A stretch of 64,000 nucleotides of DNA from an uncultured Erythrobacter sp. (GTDB lineage Bacteria; Pseudomonadota; Alphaproteobacteria; Sphingomonadales; Sphingomonadaceae), in contig CANNCL010000003.1 in the NCBI GenBank assembly GCA_947503155.1, forward strand, positions 496,001-560,000, in the 5' to 3' direction. The notes beneath the pieces were generated by a model, which saw only the letters and a program-made list of their open reading frames with translations, made no database searches and had not been told where the DNA came from. Numbering within the stretch: the stretch's first letter is position 1; every line of letters starts with the position of its first letter. The translations under genes were made by a program, and so were the position numbers. Below, piece after piece: positions 53,008 through 62,437 of this stretch.

Positions 53008-55139
53008 TGTTCGGTTTCGCCGGCCTTGAAACTTATGCGATGCAGGTGTGTTACCTGATCGGTGCGCTGCTTAGCGCCGGGGCGGGCCTGTGGATTGCGC
53101 GCTTTGGTGACCGGGAACGGCCCGATCGCGGCGCTGTCTTGGTCGCGACTGCGATGATGGTGGTTTGGTGCGTGCTTTCGGTGAGTTTTGAGCGCGGCGA
53201 ACCGGCAATTGAACTTGCTGCGACGGGGCGCAATCTTGCCCTTATCGCTGTGATTTTCCGGCTGTTTGCTGCCGATGGCCGTGATGCGAGTTTGAAGCCG
53301 ACCCGGCCTGTGATCCTGTCACTGGTCTTGGTTCAGCTGATGCAGCCTGTTTTACTGTTTGTGTATGCACAAGCGGGCGTGTTCCCGCAGGTTGCTCAGA
53401 TCATCTTCGAAGTCGGCACAGTGCTGAATATGTTGGTCGCGATTGGTGCCTTGGTGCTGCTGCACAACCTTTACGCAGGCGCAGCGGCATCTTCGCGAAA
53501 GATCATTCGGTGGAGCTGGATCGGGCTGGCCGGGATATTTGCCTACGACCTCAACTTTTTTACCGTCGCATATCTTGGCGGAGAATTTTCGACTGTGCTC
53601 GTGGCGTTGCGCGGTTTGATCGCTGGCTTATTCGCAGGGTTGTTGGCGCTGGGTGCCAGTTCGGCCAATGCTGGTCTGCAATTCCGGCCGAGCCGCGCGG
53701 TAACGTTTCAAACGCTCTCTTTGTTGCTGATCGGCAGTTATTTGCTCGTTATGGTGCTCGTCACACGCTCATTGGCTTTGCTTGGCGGTGATATTGCCCG
53801 GGCTAGCCAACTTGTATTCGTGGTGCTCGCGGGGGCCTGCGCGATATTGTGGCTGCCATCGGAACGCCTTCGCGGGTGGTTGCGGGTCACGGCGATCAAA
53901 CATTTGTTTCAGCACCGCTATGACTACCGCGAGGAATGGCTGCGCTTTACCCGCACAATCGGCCGCAGGTCGAATGCCAATTCTACGTTTCACGAACGCG
54001 CAGTAAAGGCGATTGCCGACATTACGGACAGCCCCGCCGGTTTGTTGCTTGTGCCCAATGAAGAGGCGCAATTGGAGCTGACTGCGCGGTGGAACTGGGC
54101 GACAATCGAAGTTCCCGCAGCGGCGGGTGACTATGCGCTTTCGGGTTTGCTCGAACAGCATAATCATATCCTTGACCTCGACGAAGCGCGCGCCGCGATT
54201 GATCACCACGGTGAATTGGAGCACGTGCCAGAATGGCTATGCGAAGCGGAGGATGCGTGGGCGGTGGTGCCGCTCATCCATTTCGACCGGCTTGTCGGCA
54301 CGATTGTTCTGGCACGGCCGCGTATTGAGCGCGGGTTGGATTGGGAAGATTTCGATCTTCTGCGCGTCGTTGGGCGGCAATTGGCAAGCTATCTTGCTGA
54401 ACAAGCGGGCCAGCAAGCGTTGATGGATGCGAGCCGATTTGATGAATTCAACCGCCGCATGGCGTTTGTGATGCACGACATCAAAAACCTCGCGAGCCAA
54501 ATCTCGCTCTTGTCTGGCAATGCCGAAAAACACGCGGATAATCCCGATTTCCGCAAAGATATGCTCGTCACTCTGCGCAATTCTTCGGACAAGCTGAATG
54601 CTCTGCTTGCGCGGCTCAGCCGATATGGTTCGGGCCAGAAACAGGATGTGCGTGAGGTCGATCTTTCGCGCCTTGCTGGTGATATTGCGGACCGGTTCAA
54701 GGCCGCTCACCCGGTGTCGCTGATGCGCGCTGATCCGGTGAAGGTTCTGGCGGATATTGAGAGTTTGGAACAGGCGCTCATCCACCTAGTCCAGAACGCA
54801 GTTGATGCCAGCAATCCGGGCGATCAAGTTTTCCTTAGCGTGACCAGCGATGGTTTGTCGGGACAGATTGATGTGATCGATTCTGGCGAAGGAATGTCGC
54901 CCGAATTTGTACGCAGCAGCCTGTTCAAACCCTTTGTCTCTTCGAAACAAGGCGGGTTTGGGATTGGCGCATTCGAAGCGCGTGAAATGATCAAGGCAAT
55001 GGGCGGGCGCGTGAATGTGGAATCGCGTGAAGATGTCGGCACACGATTCAGCGTGACATTGCCCGTGCCCGAAGCGGCCAAATTGCTCGAAAAACACACG
55101 CAACAAACATCAGAACAAACCGAAAAAGAAGTCGCATAA
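53007..55139 (+). CDS. prsK: PEP-CTERM/EPS system sensor histidine kinase PrsK
   Basis: 710 residues. About eight N-terminal membrane helices (to about 290), a GAF domain (about 320-460) and a kinase core with the phospho-acceptor His490 in FVMHDIKNLASQ follow. The HATPase motifs are NAVDAS (N box), DSGEGM, and GGFGIGAFEA near 650. The HDIKN dimerisation box is typical of PrsK, whose partner is the sigma-54 regulator PrsR. Start and stop codons each overlap a neighbour by one base. Confidence 0.93.
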   Translation: MFGFAGLETYAMQVCYLIGALLSAGAGLWIARFGDRERPDRGAVLVATAMMVVWCVLSVSFERGEPAIELAATGRNLALIAVIFRLFAADGRDASLKPTRPVILSLVLVQLMQPVLLFVYAQAGVFPQVAQIIFEVGTVLNMLVAIGALVLLHNLYAGAAASSRKIIRWSWIGLAGIFAYDLNFFTVAYLGGEFSTVLVALRGLIAGLFAGLLALGASSANAGLQFRPSRAVTFQTLSLLLIGSYLLVMVLVTRSLALLGGDIARASQLVFVVLAGACAILWLPSERLRGWLRVTAIKHLFQHRYDYREEWLRFTRTIGRRSNANSTFHERAVKAIADITDSPAGLLLVPNEEAQLELTARWNWATIEVPAAAGDYALSGLLEQHNHILDLDEARAAIDHHGELEHVPEWLCEAEDAWAVVPLIHFDRLVGTIVLARPRIERGLDWEDFDLLRVVGRQLASYLAEQAGQQALMDASRFDEFNRRMAFVMHDIKNLASQISLLSGNAEKHADNPDFRKDMLVTLRNSSDKLNALLARLSRYGSGQKQDVREVDLSRLAGDIADRFKAAHPVSLMRADPVKVLADIESLEQALIHLVQNAVDASNPGDQVFLSVTSDGLSGQIDVIDSGEGMSPEFVRSSLFKPFVSSKQGGFGIGAFEAREMIKAMGGRVNVESREDVGTRFSVTLPVPEAAKLLEKHTQQTSEQTEKEVA

Positions 55140-56503
55140 TGGCCGATAAAAAACCGAAATTGCTCGTGATTGAGGATGATGAGGGCCTGCAGGCCCAACT
55201 CAAATGGGCCTATGATGATTTTGAGGTTGTAATCGCAGGCGACCGCGACAGCGCCATTGCGGCCCTGCGCAGCGAAACGCCGGCGGTGGTGACATTGGAC
55301 CTTGGCCTTCCGCCTGATCCCGATGGCACGACCGAAGGATTCGCGGTTCTTGACGCGATCATGGATTTAAAACCCGACACCAAAGTGATCGTTGCCAGCG
55401 GCCACGGTGCGCGGGAAAGCGCGTTGCAAGCGATTGAGCGCGGGGCGTATGATTTCTATCAAAAGCCGGTTGATATCAGCGCGCTTGGCCTGATCGTGCG
55501 CCGTGCGTTTAACTTGCATCAAATAGAGCAAGAAAACCGCCGCCTTGTCGCCCATGCAAGCGAGGATAAGACCGTTCTTGGCCGCCTAATCACCGGCGCG
55601 CCGGAAATGGTAAAAGTTGCCCGCACCATCGAACGCGTGGCCAGCACCAGCGTTTCTGTCATGCTTTTGGGCGCAAGCGGAACGGGCAAAGAATTGCTCG
55701 CACAAGGGCTGCACGATGCCAGCAACCGGGCGGACAAACCGTTCGTGGCAATCAATTGCGCGGCAATCCCTGAAAACCTGCTCGAAAGCGAATTGTTCGG
55801 GCATGAAAAGGGAGCGTTTACCGGCGCAGTGAAGACAACCGAGGGGAAGATTGAAAGCGCCAATGGCGGCACGCTCTTCCTTGACGAGGTTGGCGATATT
55901 CCGCTGCCTTTGCAGGTCAAATTGCTGAGGTTCCTGCAAGAGCGGACGATTGAACGGATTGGCGGGCGCAAGACAATTTCTGTCGATACGCGGATCGTTT
56001 GCGCAACGCATCAAAACCTCGAAGAAATGATCGGCGCAGGCACGTTCCGCGAAGATCTATTCTACCGGCTCGCTGAAATCGTGGTGCGCATTCCCGGGCT
56101 TGCGGAACGCCACGGCGATGCGGTGCTGCTCGGCAAAGCATTCTTGAAGCGATTCTCGGCTGAGATGAACCCATCGGTCACTGGGTTTGCGCCCGACGCG
56201 CTGACAGCGATCGATGGCCATGATTGGCCCGGCAATGTCCGCGAGCTTGAAAACCGGGTAAAGCGCGCCGTCATTATGGCGGATGGCAAACTCGTCAATG
56301 CCGGCGATCTCGATTTCGATGGCGACCGGGAAGAAGCCGCCGAAGTGCTCAATTTGAAATCGGCGCGCGAACAATCGGACCGGCGCGTGATCCGTCATGC
56401 ATTGGCGCGCAGCGAGGGCAATATTTCAAGCACCGCGAAACTACTCGGGATCAGCCGTCCGACTTTGTATGATTTGCTAAAGCAATACGATCTCCATGCG
56501 TAA
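55139..56503 (+). CDS. prsR: Sigma-54-dependent response regulator PrsR
   Basis: 454 residues. Receiver domain with acidic pocket EDD and phospho-acceptor Asp54 (TLDLGLPPD), an AAA+ domain with Walker A GASGTGKE (about 179) and GAFTGA loop (about 226-231) for sigma-54 contact, and a C-terminal Fis-type helix-turn-helix (ISSTAKLLGISRPTLYDLL). It should activate sigma-54 promoters for EPS or PEP-CTERM genes; I saw no clear -24/-12 element in the window. It overlaps the next gene by 8 bases. Confidence 0.95.
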   Translation: MADKKPKLLVIEDDEGLQAQLKWAYDDFEVVIAGDRDSAIAALRSETPAVVTLDLGLPPDPDGTTEGFAVLDAIMDLKPDTKVIVASGHGARESALQAIERGAYDFYQKPVDISALGLIVRRAFNLHQIEQENRRLVAHASEDKTVLGRLITGAPEMVKVARTIERVASTSVSVMLLGASGTGKELLAQGLHDASNRADKPFVAINCAAIPENLLESELFGHEKGAFTGAVKTTEGKIESANGGTLFLDEVGDIPLPLQVKLLRFLQERTIERIGGRKTISVDTRIVCATHQNLEEMIGAGTFREDLFYRLAEIVVRIPGLAERHGDAVLLGKAFLKRFSAEMNPSVTGFAPDALTAIDGHDWPGNVRELENRVKRAVIMADGKLVNAGDLDFDGDREEAAEVLNLKSAREQSDRRVIRHALARSEGNISSTAKLLGISRPTLYDLLKQYDLHA

Positions 56504-57968
56504 ATTTCTCATTCTTGCCGCCGCATCATTGCTGGCGAGTTGCTCTGCCGACCAAGAGCCAAATGGCAATTCTGCTTTGACCGGCGGGGATGCGTTTCTT
56601 GAGCTGGTCGATGATGCACGGGTTGCCGTGCGCGATGGCGATTTGGCTAGGGCCGGGCGGTTTTATGATGAAGCGCGCGAAATTGAGCCGGAGAACCCCG
56701 GATTGTGGGTCGATATTGCGCAATTGCGGTTTCGCGGGGGGGAACATCTGATCGCGATTGAGGCGGCGGATTACGCGCTTGAACTCAATCCGCAATATGC
56801 CCCAGCGCTGTTGCTGCGCGCGCAATTGGTGCGCGATGCCAACGGGCTGAGCGAATCGCTACCGTGGTTTGAGGCGGCGGTGACAGCCGATCCGCGAAAC
56901 GCCGAGGCGATGGCGGAATATGCGGCGACTTTGGGCGATTTGGGGCGCTATGAAGACATGCTTGTCGTCGTGCGGGAACTGGCTGATTTTGCACCGGGAC
57001 ATCCGCAGGTTCATTATCTTCAGGCGGTTTTGGCCGCGCGCGCCGATGATCCTGTGCTTGCCAGCACGCTGCTGGGGCGAAGCGGGCTCGCCAATAATGG
57101 TGTGCCATCGGCGCTGATGCTCGATGCGATCGTGAATTTGCAACAAGGCAATGCGGACACCGCGGCAGAAACGCTGGAACAACTCGCACTGCTGCAACCT
57201 GCAAATATGCGGGTCAGCGAATTGTATGCCCGCGCATTGTGGATCGGCGGGCGTGACCGGGAAATTGTGGACGCCTTTTTTGAGCGAGCGCAGCGGCCCG
57301 AAGCGTCGCCTTATCTGGTGATGCTAGTCGGGCGCAGTCTTGAGCGGATGGGGGAGCGTGAACGGGCAATCCCGCTGATCCAGAAAGCGCGCAGCGCGCG
57401 AAGTGACGGACGGATTGTGTTGGATCGGTCGGGAAACGGCACGATCCCCGATATTACCACGCAGCTCAGAGAATTTGTAGGTGAAGGCAACAATATCGCC
57501 GCTCGGCGCGTTGCAACCACCGCGCTTGGCCGTTTGCCGAATTCCGGTGATCTTCACGCGCTTGCTGCGGATACGGAGCTGGCTAGCGGAAATGCCGCAG
57601 GCGCGCTGGAGTATTATGAAGTTGCGGCGCGGGTTCGCCGGTCTTGGCCGCTCACTCGCAAGATCATTGATGCCTACCGCGCCTATGGCGATGACCTCGC
57701 GGCGGATGTTCTGCTCACGCGCTATATTGCAGGCGACCCGCAGAACATTTCGGCTTTGTTGTTGCTCGCCAAACGCAGCGCGGACGGGGAAGATTGGCTG
57801 CGGGTTGCAGTCTTGCTCGATACAGCCATCGGACTGGGCGCGGGCAATGACCTAGAAGTGCTAGCCTTGCGGGCACAGGCCGCTCGCGGGTTGGAACGCG
57901 GCGAAGAAGCCGCGCGCTTTGAATCCCTCCTCACAGAGCTATCTCCGGGCGACATCATCCAAGGATAG
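56496..57968 (+). CDS. TPR-repeat lipoprotein (PrsT-like)
   Basis: 490 residues. The lipobox LLASC at residues 12-16 marks a lipoprotein, and the rest is a series of tetratricopeptide repeats (for example LARAGRFYDEAREIEPENPGLW and SLPWFEAAVTADPRNAEAM). It occupies the position of prsT in PEP-CTERM loci, but is about half the length of typical PrsT. It likely scaffolds envelope polysaccharide or protein export components. Translation is coupled to prsR. Confidence 0.85.
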   Translation: MRKFLILAAASLLASCSADQEPNGNSALTGGDAFLELVDDARVAVRDGDLARAGRFYDEAREIEPENPGLWVDIAQLRFRGGEHLIAIEAADYALELNPQYAPALLLRAQLVRDANGLSESLPWFEAAVTADPRNAEAMAEYAATLGDLGRYEDMLVVVRELADFAPGHPQVHYLQAVLAARADDPVLASTLLGRSGLANNGVPSALMLDAIVNLQQGNADTAAETLEQLALLQPANMRVSELYARALWIGGRDREIVDAFFERAQRPEASPYLVMLVGRSLERMGERERAIPLIQKARSARSDGRIVLDRSGNGTIPDITTQLREFVGEGNNIAARRVATTALGRLPNSGDLHALAADTELASGNAAGALEYYEVAARVRRSWPLTRKIIDAYRAYGDDLAADVLLTRYIAGDPQNISALLLLAKRSADGEDWLRVAVLLDTAIGLGAGNDLEVLALRAQAARGLERGEEAARFESLLTELSPGDIIQG

Positions 57969-58003
57969 GCTCCGCGCCGCATGGCGCGCTCGACATCGGC
58001 GGT

Positions 58004-58987
58004 ATGAACGGGCAGGGGCCGCGCATAATGTTGTCGCGCCTTTCATTACTGGCTGATCCGATGATTGCGGTGCTGTTGATCGCGACAGCGCTTGCGATTT
58101 TCATCCCTGCGGGCGGTGAAGCGCGCGGAACAGCGCAGATCGTGTCGAATGCGGCCATCTTTGTGCTGTTCCTAGTCAATGGAATGCGGATCGCGCGCGC
58201 AGAGATTGCTCGCGGCCTTGCCAATTGGCGGTTTTTCCTACCGCTGTTCTTATGGGTGTTTGGGGCGATGCCGCTGATCGGGCTGGGCATGTCGAGTTTG
58301 GCCGGCATGATCCTACCATCGGTCGTAGCGCTTGGGTTCTTGTTCCTAGGCACTTTGCCGTCAACGGTGCAATCGGCGACATCATACACCAGCCTAGCGG
58401 GCGGGAATGTCGCGCTTTCGGTCGTTGGGGCGGCGCTTATCAACATCGCAGGCGTCTTTATCACCGCGCCGCTCTTTGCTGCGCTCGCCGGTAGCGAGGC
58501 CGCTGAGATCGGGGCCGAAACGATTATGCGCATCGGCCTAATCTTGATCCTGCCGTTTATGATCGGTCAAGCGGTGCAGGGCTGGACGATTGATTGGCTC
58601 AAATCGCGCAAATCTCAGGTTGCTTGGCTTGACCGAAGCGTGATCGGGATCGCCGTCTATGTCGCTTTTTCCGGTGCGGTTGAACAAGGGCTTGTGGGCA
58701 TGTTCGGGGCGCTGGGTTGGGCGGTGCTTATCGGTTTGGTGATCGCCTACCTTGTCATCGGAACAGGCGGAGCATGGCTCTCTGGCGGCGCATTGCACCT
58801 GCCGCGTTCAGACCGGATCGCTTTCCTATTTGCAGGGGCGCAAAAGAGCGTAGCTATCGGAGCGCCGCTTGCCGCGATTATGTTCCCGCCGCAGGTCGCA
58901 GGCTTTGTGATTGCCCCGCTGCTGCTCTACCATTTGCTGCAATTGATAATCGCCGCGCCGCTCGCGAATATTTTGACGCGGGGTTAG
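58004..58987 (+). CDS. SBF-like (SLC10A7/YfeH-type) bile acid:sodium symporter family protein
   Basis: 327 residues with about ten membrane helices. [32 protein letters not shown] and [16 protein letters not shown] resemble the two cross-over motifs of the SBF_like (PF13593) branch. The substrate is unknown. A later ATG at 58028 is possible. Its stop overlaps the panB stop by three bases in a tail-to-tail arrangement. Confidence 0.9.
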   Translation: MNGQGPRIMLSRLSLLADPMIAVLLIATALAIFIPAGGEARGTAQIVSNAAIFVLFLVNGMRIARAEIARGLANWRFFLPLFLWVFGAMPLIGLGMSSLAGMILPSVVALGFLFLGTLPSTVQSATSYTSLAGGNVALSVVGAALINIAGVFITAPLFAALAGSEAAEIGAETIMRIGLILILPFMIGQAVQGWTIDWLKSRKSQVAWLDRSVIGIAVYVAFSGAVEQGLVGMFGALGWAVLIGLVIAYLVIGTGGAWLSGGALHLPRSDRIAFLFAGAQKSVAIGAPLAAIMFPPQVAGFVIAPLLLYHLLQLIIAAPLANILTRG

Positions 58988-59856
58988 CTTTTGGGCTGAT
59001 ATGTCTGCTCTTCGCTAGGGAAGCTGCGATCGCGCACTTCTGACGCATAGGTCGCAACCGTCTTGTCGATCACGCTGGCAATATCGTCATACCGTTTCAC
59101 AAAACGCGGCACCCGTTCAAACATGCCGAGCATATCTTCGGTGACGAGCACCTGCCCATCGCACTGCGCCGACGCGCCAATGCCGATTGTGGGGCAAGAC
59201 ACCGCCTGTGTGGCTTCAATGGCGATGGGTTCGACGACGCCTTCGATCACAATTGCGAATGCCCCGGCTTTGTCGAGAGCCACCGCGTCACTGACGATCT
59301 TGTCCGCTTCGCTGTCAGAGCGCCCGCGCGCCGCATATCCGCCAAGCACATTCACTGCCTGAGGCGTCAGGCCGACATGGCCCATTACAGGGATACCGCG
59401 TGAATTGAGGAATTCGACAGTTTCCGCCATCGCTTCGCCGCCCTCAAGCTTCACCGCAGCTGCGCCGGTTTGTTTGAGCAGATAGGCGGCGCTTTCAAAC
59501 GCTTGTTCCTTGGATGCTTCGTAAGAACCAAAGGGCATATCGACCACGACGACAGAATGGTAAGATCCGCGGACCACCGCCGCTCCGTGATTGGCCATCA
59601 TTTCCAATGTCACAGGGATGGTGGAGGGCAGGCCGTAGATCACCTGACCCAGCGAATCCCCGACCAGCAGCAAATCACAATGGCTATCGAGCAATTGCGC
59701 TTGCCGCGCCGTATAGGCGGTTAGCATCACAAGCGGTTCTTCGGTGACACCATCCTTTTTACGCGCCCGGACACGCGGGACAGTCAGTCGCCGCATCGGC
59801 TTTGGGGTGGGATTGGCGCGGCTGGTGCTCGTATCGAGCTGAAATGTTGTCGACAT
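58984..59856 (-). CDS. panB: 3-methyl-2-oxobutanoate hydroxymethyltransferase
   Basis: 290 residues from the ATG at 59854-59856. First committed step of pantothenate synthesis: ketoisovalerate plus methylene-THF to ketopantoate. [53 protein letters not shown] and [14 protein letters not shown] form the canonical TIM barrel with Mg2+-binding Asp residues. No panC is adjacent. Confidence 0.97.
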   Translation of the reverse strand: MSTTFQLDTSTSRANPTPKPMRRLTVPRVRARKKDGVTEEPLVMLTAYTARQAQLLDSHCDLLLVGDSLGQVIYGLPSTIPVTLEMMANHGAAVVRGSYHSVVVVDMPFGSYEASKEQAFESAAYLLKQTGAAAVKLEGGEAMAETVEFLNSRGIPVMGHVGLTPQAVNVLGGYAARGRSDSEADKIVSDAVALDKAGAFAIVIEGVVEPIAIEATQAVSCPTIGIGASAQCDGQVLVTEDMLGMFERVPRFVKRYDDIASVIDKTVATYASEVRDRSFPSEEQTYQPKS

Positions 59857-59999
59857 AAATCGGCATTTAGCGTCCCATCGGGAAAACACCAAATGATCAG
59901 ATTACGCCTCGCCTCTTGGCGTAGCCGCGAAATCATTGCACAAGGCTGCAAGACGGGACATCGCGCACTGGGACGCGCGGCAAGAGGGTATATTCAGAC

Positions 60000-61475
60000 A
60001 TGGTAGCATCAAGCGTTTCGGGCAAACGAGAAGGTTGGTCCTCGCGTAAGGCGTTTATTCTTGCCGCTGTTGGGTCGGCGGTCGGCCTTGGCAATATGTG
60101 GCGTTTCCCGGCTGAGGCTGGGGAAAATGGCGGCGGCGCATTCGTGCTGTTCTACATTTTTTGCGTGTTGCTGATCGGTTTGCCGGTTCTGTTGTCCGAA
60201 GTTTTGATCGGGCGGCATGGCCAATCTTCTGCACCGGAAAGCGTGCGCCGTGTTGCACGCGATTCCAACGCATCGGAAGGGTGGAGCATATTCGGGAAGA
60301 TGGGCGTATTTGCAGCCTTCCTGATCCTCAGCTTTTACTGCGTCGTGGGCGGCTGGGTCGTGTATTACATCGGGGTGTTCGCCAGTGACCTGTTCCAAAC
60401 GGGCCTAATAGGCGGTGCGTTTGAAGGGCGCGCGGCCAGCGACATTGAAAATCTGCTGCCCGGATTGTTTGGCAATGGCGGTTTGATGGTTGCCCTCAAT
60501 CTCGGCTTTTTGGCGGTGACGATGTTCTTCGTTGCGCGCGGTGTTTCGAGCGGGATTGAATGGGTCGCGGTTTATCTGATGCCGATGTTCTTTGTTCTGT
60601 TCATCTGCATCACGATCTATGGCGCGTTTTCGGGCAATTTCGGCGAAGCGGTAACCTATCTGTTTACGGTGGATTTCTCCAAATTGACCGGTGAGGTCAT
60701 GCTGGCGGCAGTGGGGCAAGCGTTCTTCTCGCTGTCCTTGGGTGTGGCCGGGATGATGACTTACGGCGCCTATGCCAGCCGGGAGACGAATTTGGGCGAG
60801 ACATCCGGCATTATCGCTGGCGCTGACACGGCGGTTGCTTTGCTGGCCGGTCTGGCGATCTTCCCGATCGTATTTGCGGCTGGTCTTTCGGCCAGCGCGG
60901 GGCCGGGTTTGATGTTCCAATCATTGCCGATTGCCTTCCAGGCGATGCCGTTTGGCTCGCTGATCGGGCTGTTGTTCTTTGTGATGATTTTCTTTGCGGC
61001 GCTTACGAGTTCGGTTTCGTTGCTGGAAGCTCCAACCGCCTTTGTGAAGGATGCGGGTAAATTGCCGCGTCCGATAGCCACTGTGATCGTTGGCGGCGGT
61101 GCGGCGATTTTGGGCGTTCTTTCGGCGCTGTCGTTTAACGAGCTGGCGGATTTCCGCCCGCTCGGGTTCATTCCGATCTTTGCAGAGGCGAACTTCTTTG
61201 ATGCTCTCGATGGGGTAACTGCGAAACTCTTTATGCCGATTGGCGCTATCCTGACTTGTATCTTTGTCGGGTGGATCGCGGATGCGCGGCTTATTGATGA
61301 CGAGAATGGCCTTGATGGCGCGCTCCATCAAATTTGGCGCGCATTGGTGCGGTTTGTGTGCCCGATTTTGTTGACGGTGATTTTGCTCGCTGGGATTTTC
61401 CCGGATCAGGCCGAATTGGTATTCAACCTTTTGTCGGCTGAGCCGGCCGCTGAACTTGGGGAGGCCGCTGGATAG
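60000..61475 (+). CDS. SNF family Na+-dependent transporter
   Basis: 491 residues, about eleven to twelve helices of the LeuT fold. The first unwound helix motif AAVGSAVGLGNMWRFPAEAGENGGGAF-type (starting about residue 18) is the neurotransmitter:sodium symporter signature. Probably an amino-acid importer; specificity is not predictable. Divergent from panB with 143 bases between. Confidence 0.95.
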   Translation: MVASSVSGKREGWSSRKAFILAAVGSAVGLGNMWRFPAEAGENGGGAFVLFYIFCVLLIGLPVLLSEVLIGRHGQSSAPESVRRVARDSNASEGWSIFGKMGVFAAFLILSFYCVVGGWVVYYIGVFASDLFQTGLIGGAFEGRAASDIENLLPGLFGNGGLMVALNLGFLAVTMFFVARGVSSGIEWVAVYLMPMFFVLFICITIYGAFSGNFGEAVTYLFTVDFSKLTGEVMLAAVGQAFFSLSLGVAGMMTYGAYASRETNLGETSGIIAGADTAVALLAGLAIFPIVFAAGLSASAGPGLMFQSLPIAFQAMPFGSLIGLLFFVMIFFAALTSSVSLLEAPTAFVKDAGKLPRPIATVIVGGGAAILGVLSALSFNELADFRPLGFIPIFAEANFFDALDGVTAKLFMPIGAILTCIFVGWIADARLIDDENGLDGALHQIWRALVRFVCPILLTVILLAGIFPDQAELVFNLLSAEPAAELGEAAG

Positions 61476-61510
61476 CTGCTCCTTCCCATTGCAATGATTC
61501 TCTAGTTGTG

Positions 61511-61525
61511 GAACATAGTGGGAAC
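61511..61525 (+). promoter_or_regulatory. SOS box (alphaproteobacterial LexA site)
   Basis: GAACATAGTGGGAAC matches GAAC-N7-GAAC, the direct-repeat LexA operator of alphaproteobacteria, 24 bp upstream of the imuA start. Confidence 0.85.
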
Positions 61526-61549
61526 AAATGAAACTCAGGCGAGTCTCTC

Positions 61550-62437
61550 ATGGTGTTCCTGATGACAAGTTCTATTCTTCCTCCCAGCGCAAAAGCGCTG
61601 CATGATTTCCCCGTGCCCTCTCGTTTGAAAGCGGGAGGGCAAAGATATGTGGGTGCGGATTTGCACCTGTCCTCCAATGATGTTGCTGCGCTGTCCAAAG
61701 CGCGCGAGGGACGCTGGCAACCGGGGCTTACCGATCAACCTTTCCACAGTGAGATTTTTACAGGTGCTGCGGATGCGAGCGGGGCTGGATTGGCGCTCGC
61801 TTTGGCGCGTGATGCTCTTTCGGTGGAAGGGCAGCAGCAAGACACGTTGGCAGAGGTGGAGGATCGCAGGCAAGTCCTGTGGGTGCAAGACAGGCGCGCA
61901 ATTCAGCGCAGCGGACGGCCCTATACCCAAGGGTTGCCGCGCGAGATGCGCGACCGGCTTATCCATGTTGAGGCGGGCAGCCCTGAGGATGCGTTATTCG
62001 CGCTCGAAGAAGGGCTGCGTTGCCGTGATTTTGCCTGCGTGATCGGAGAGATTACTGGCAATCCGCGCGCGCTCGATTTTACCGCTTCGCGCAGGCTCAG
62101 CCTCGCAGCGGAAAAACATGGGACCGCGCTGTGGCTGGTGCGGCTTGAGGCGGAGGCTGATCTGTCCTCGGCGCGAATGCGCTGGCGAGTGGAGGCGGCA
62201 CCGTCCGCTTCGCCGCGTTGGAATGCCGCTGCCCCCGGTGCGCCCGTGTGGAAAGCGGAATTGTTCCGCGCGCGCCGCCATGCCCCTGGCAAATGGATAT
62301 TAAGCGATGACAAAGGATGCCTCTGCGCAAACGATCCTCTCCGGGCGGCCCAACCCGCAAAATTCAGCTCGCCGGATATTGGCCATCTGGTGCGCCCGAC
62401 TGTCGGTCGATCGCTGGCGGCTGTCGCTCGGGCGTGA
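61550..62437 (+). CDS. imuA: SOS mutasome protein ImuA
   Basis: 295 residues. ImuA is a RecA/SulA-like accessory of translesion synthesis with ImuB and DnaE2. Recognisable are GLALALARDALSVEG (Walker-like region), RQVLWVQDRRAIQRSGRPYTQGLP, and the conserved end WRVEAAPSASPRWNAAAPGAPVWKAELFRARRHAPGKW. The frame continues about 45 codons beyond that usual end, overlapping imuB by 131 bases, which suggests loss of the normal stop. The ATG at 61550 is chosen; one at 61562 is possible. An SOS box is upstream. Confidence 0.9.
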   Translation: MVFLMTSSILPPSAKALHDFPVPSRLKAGGQRYVGADLHLSSNDVAALSKAREGRWQPGLTDQPFHSEIFTGAADASGAGLALALARDALSVEGQQQDTLAEVEDRRQVLWVQDRRAIQRSGRPYTQGLPREMRDRLIHVEAGSPEDALFALEEGLRCRDFACVIGEITGNPRALDFTASRRLSLAAEKHGTALWLVRLEAEADLSSARMRWRVEAAPSASPRWNAAAPGAPVWKAELFRARRHAPGKWILSDDKGCLCANDPLRAAQPAKFSSPDIGHLVRPTVGRSLAAVARA

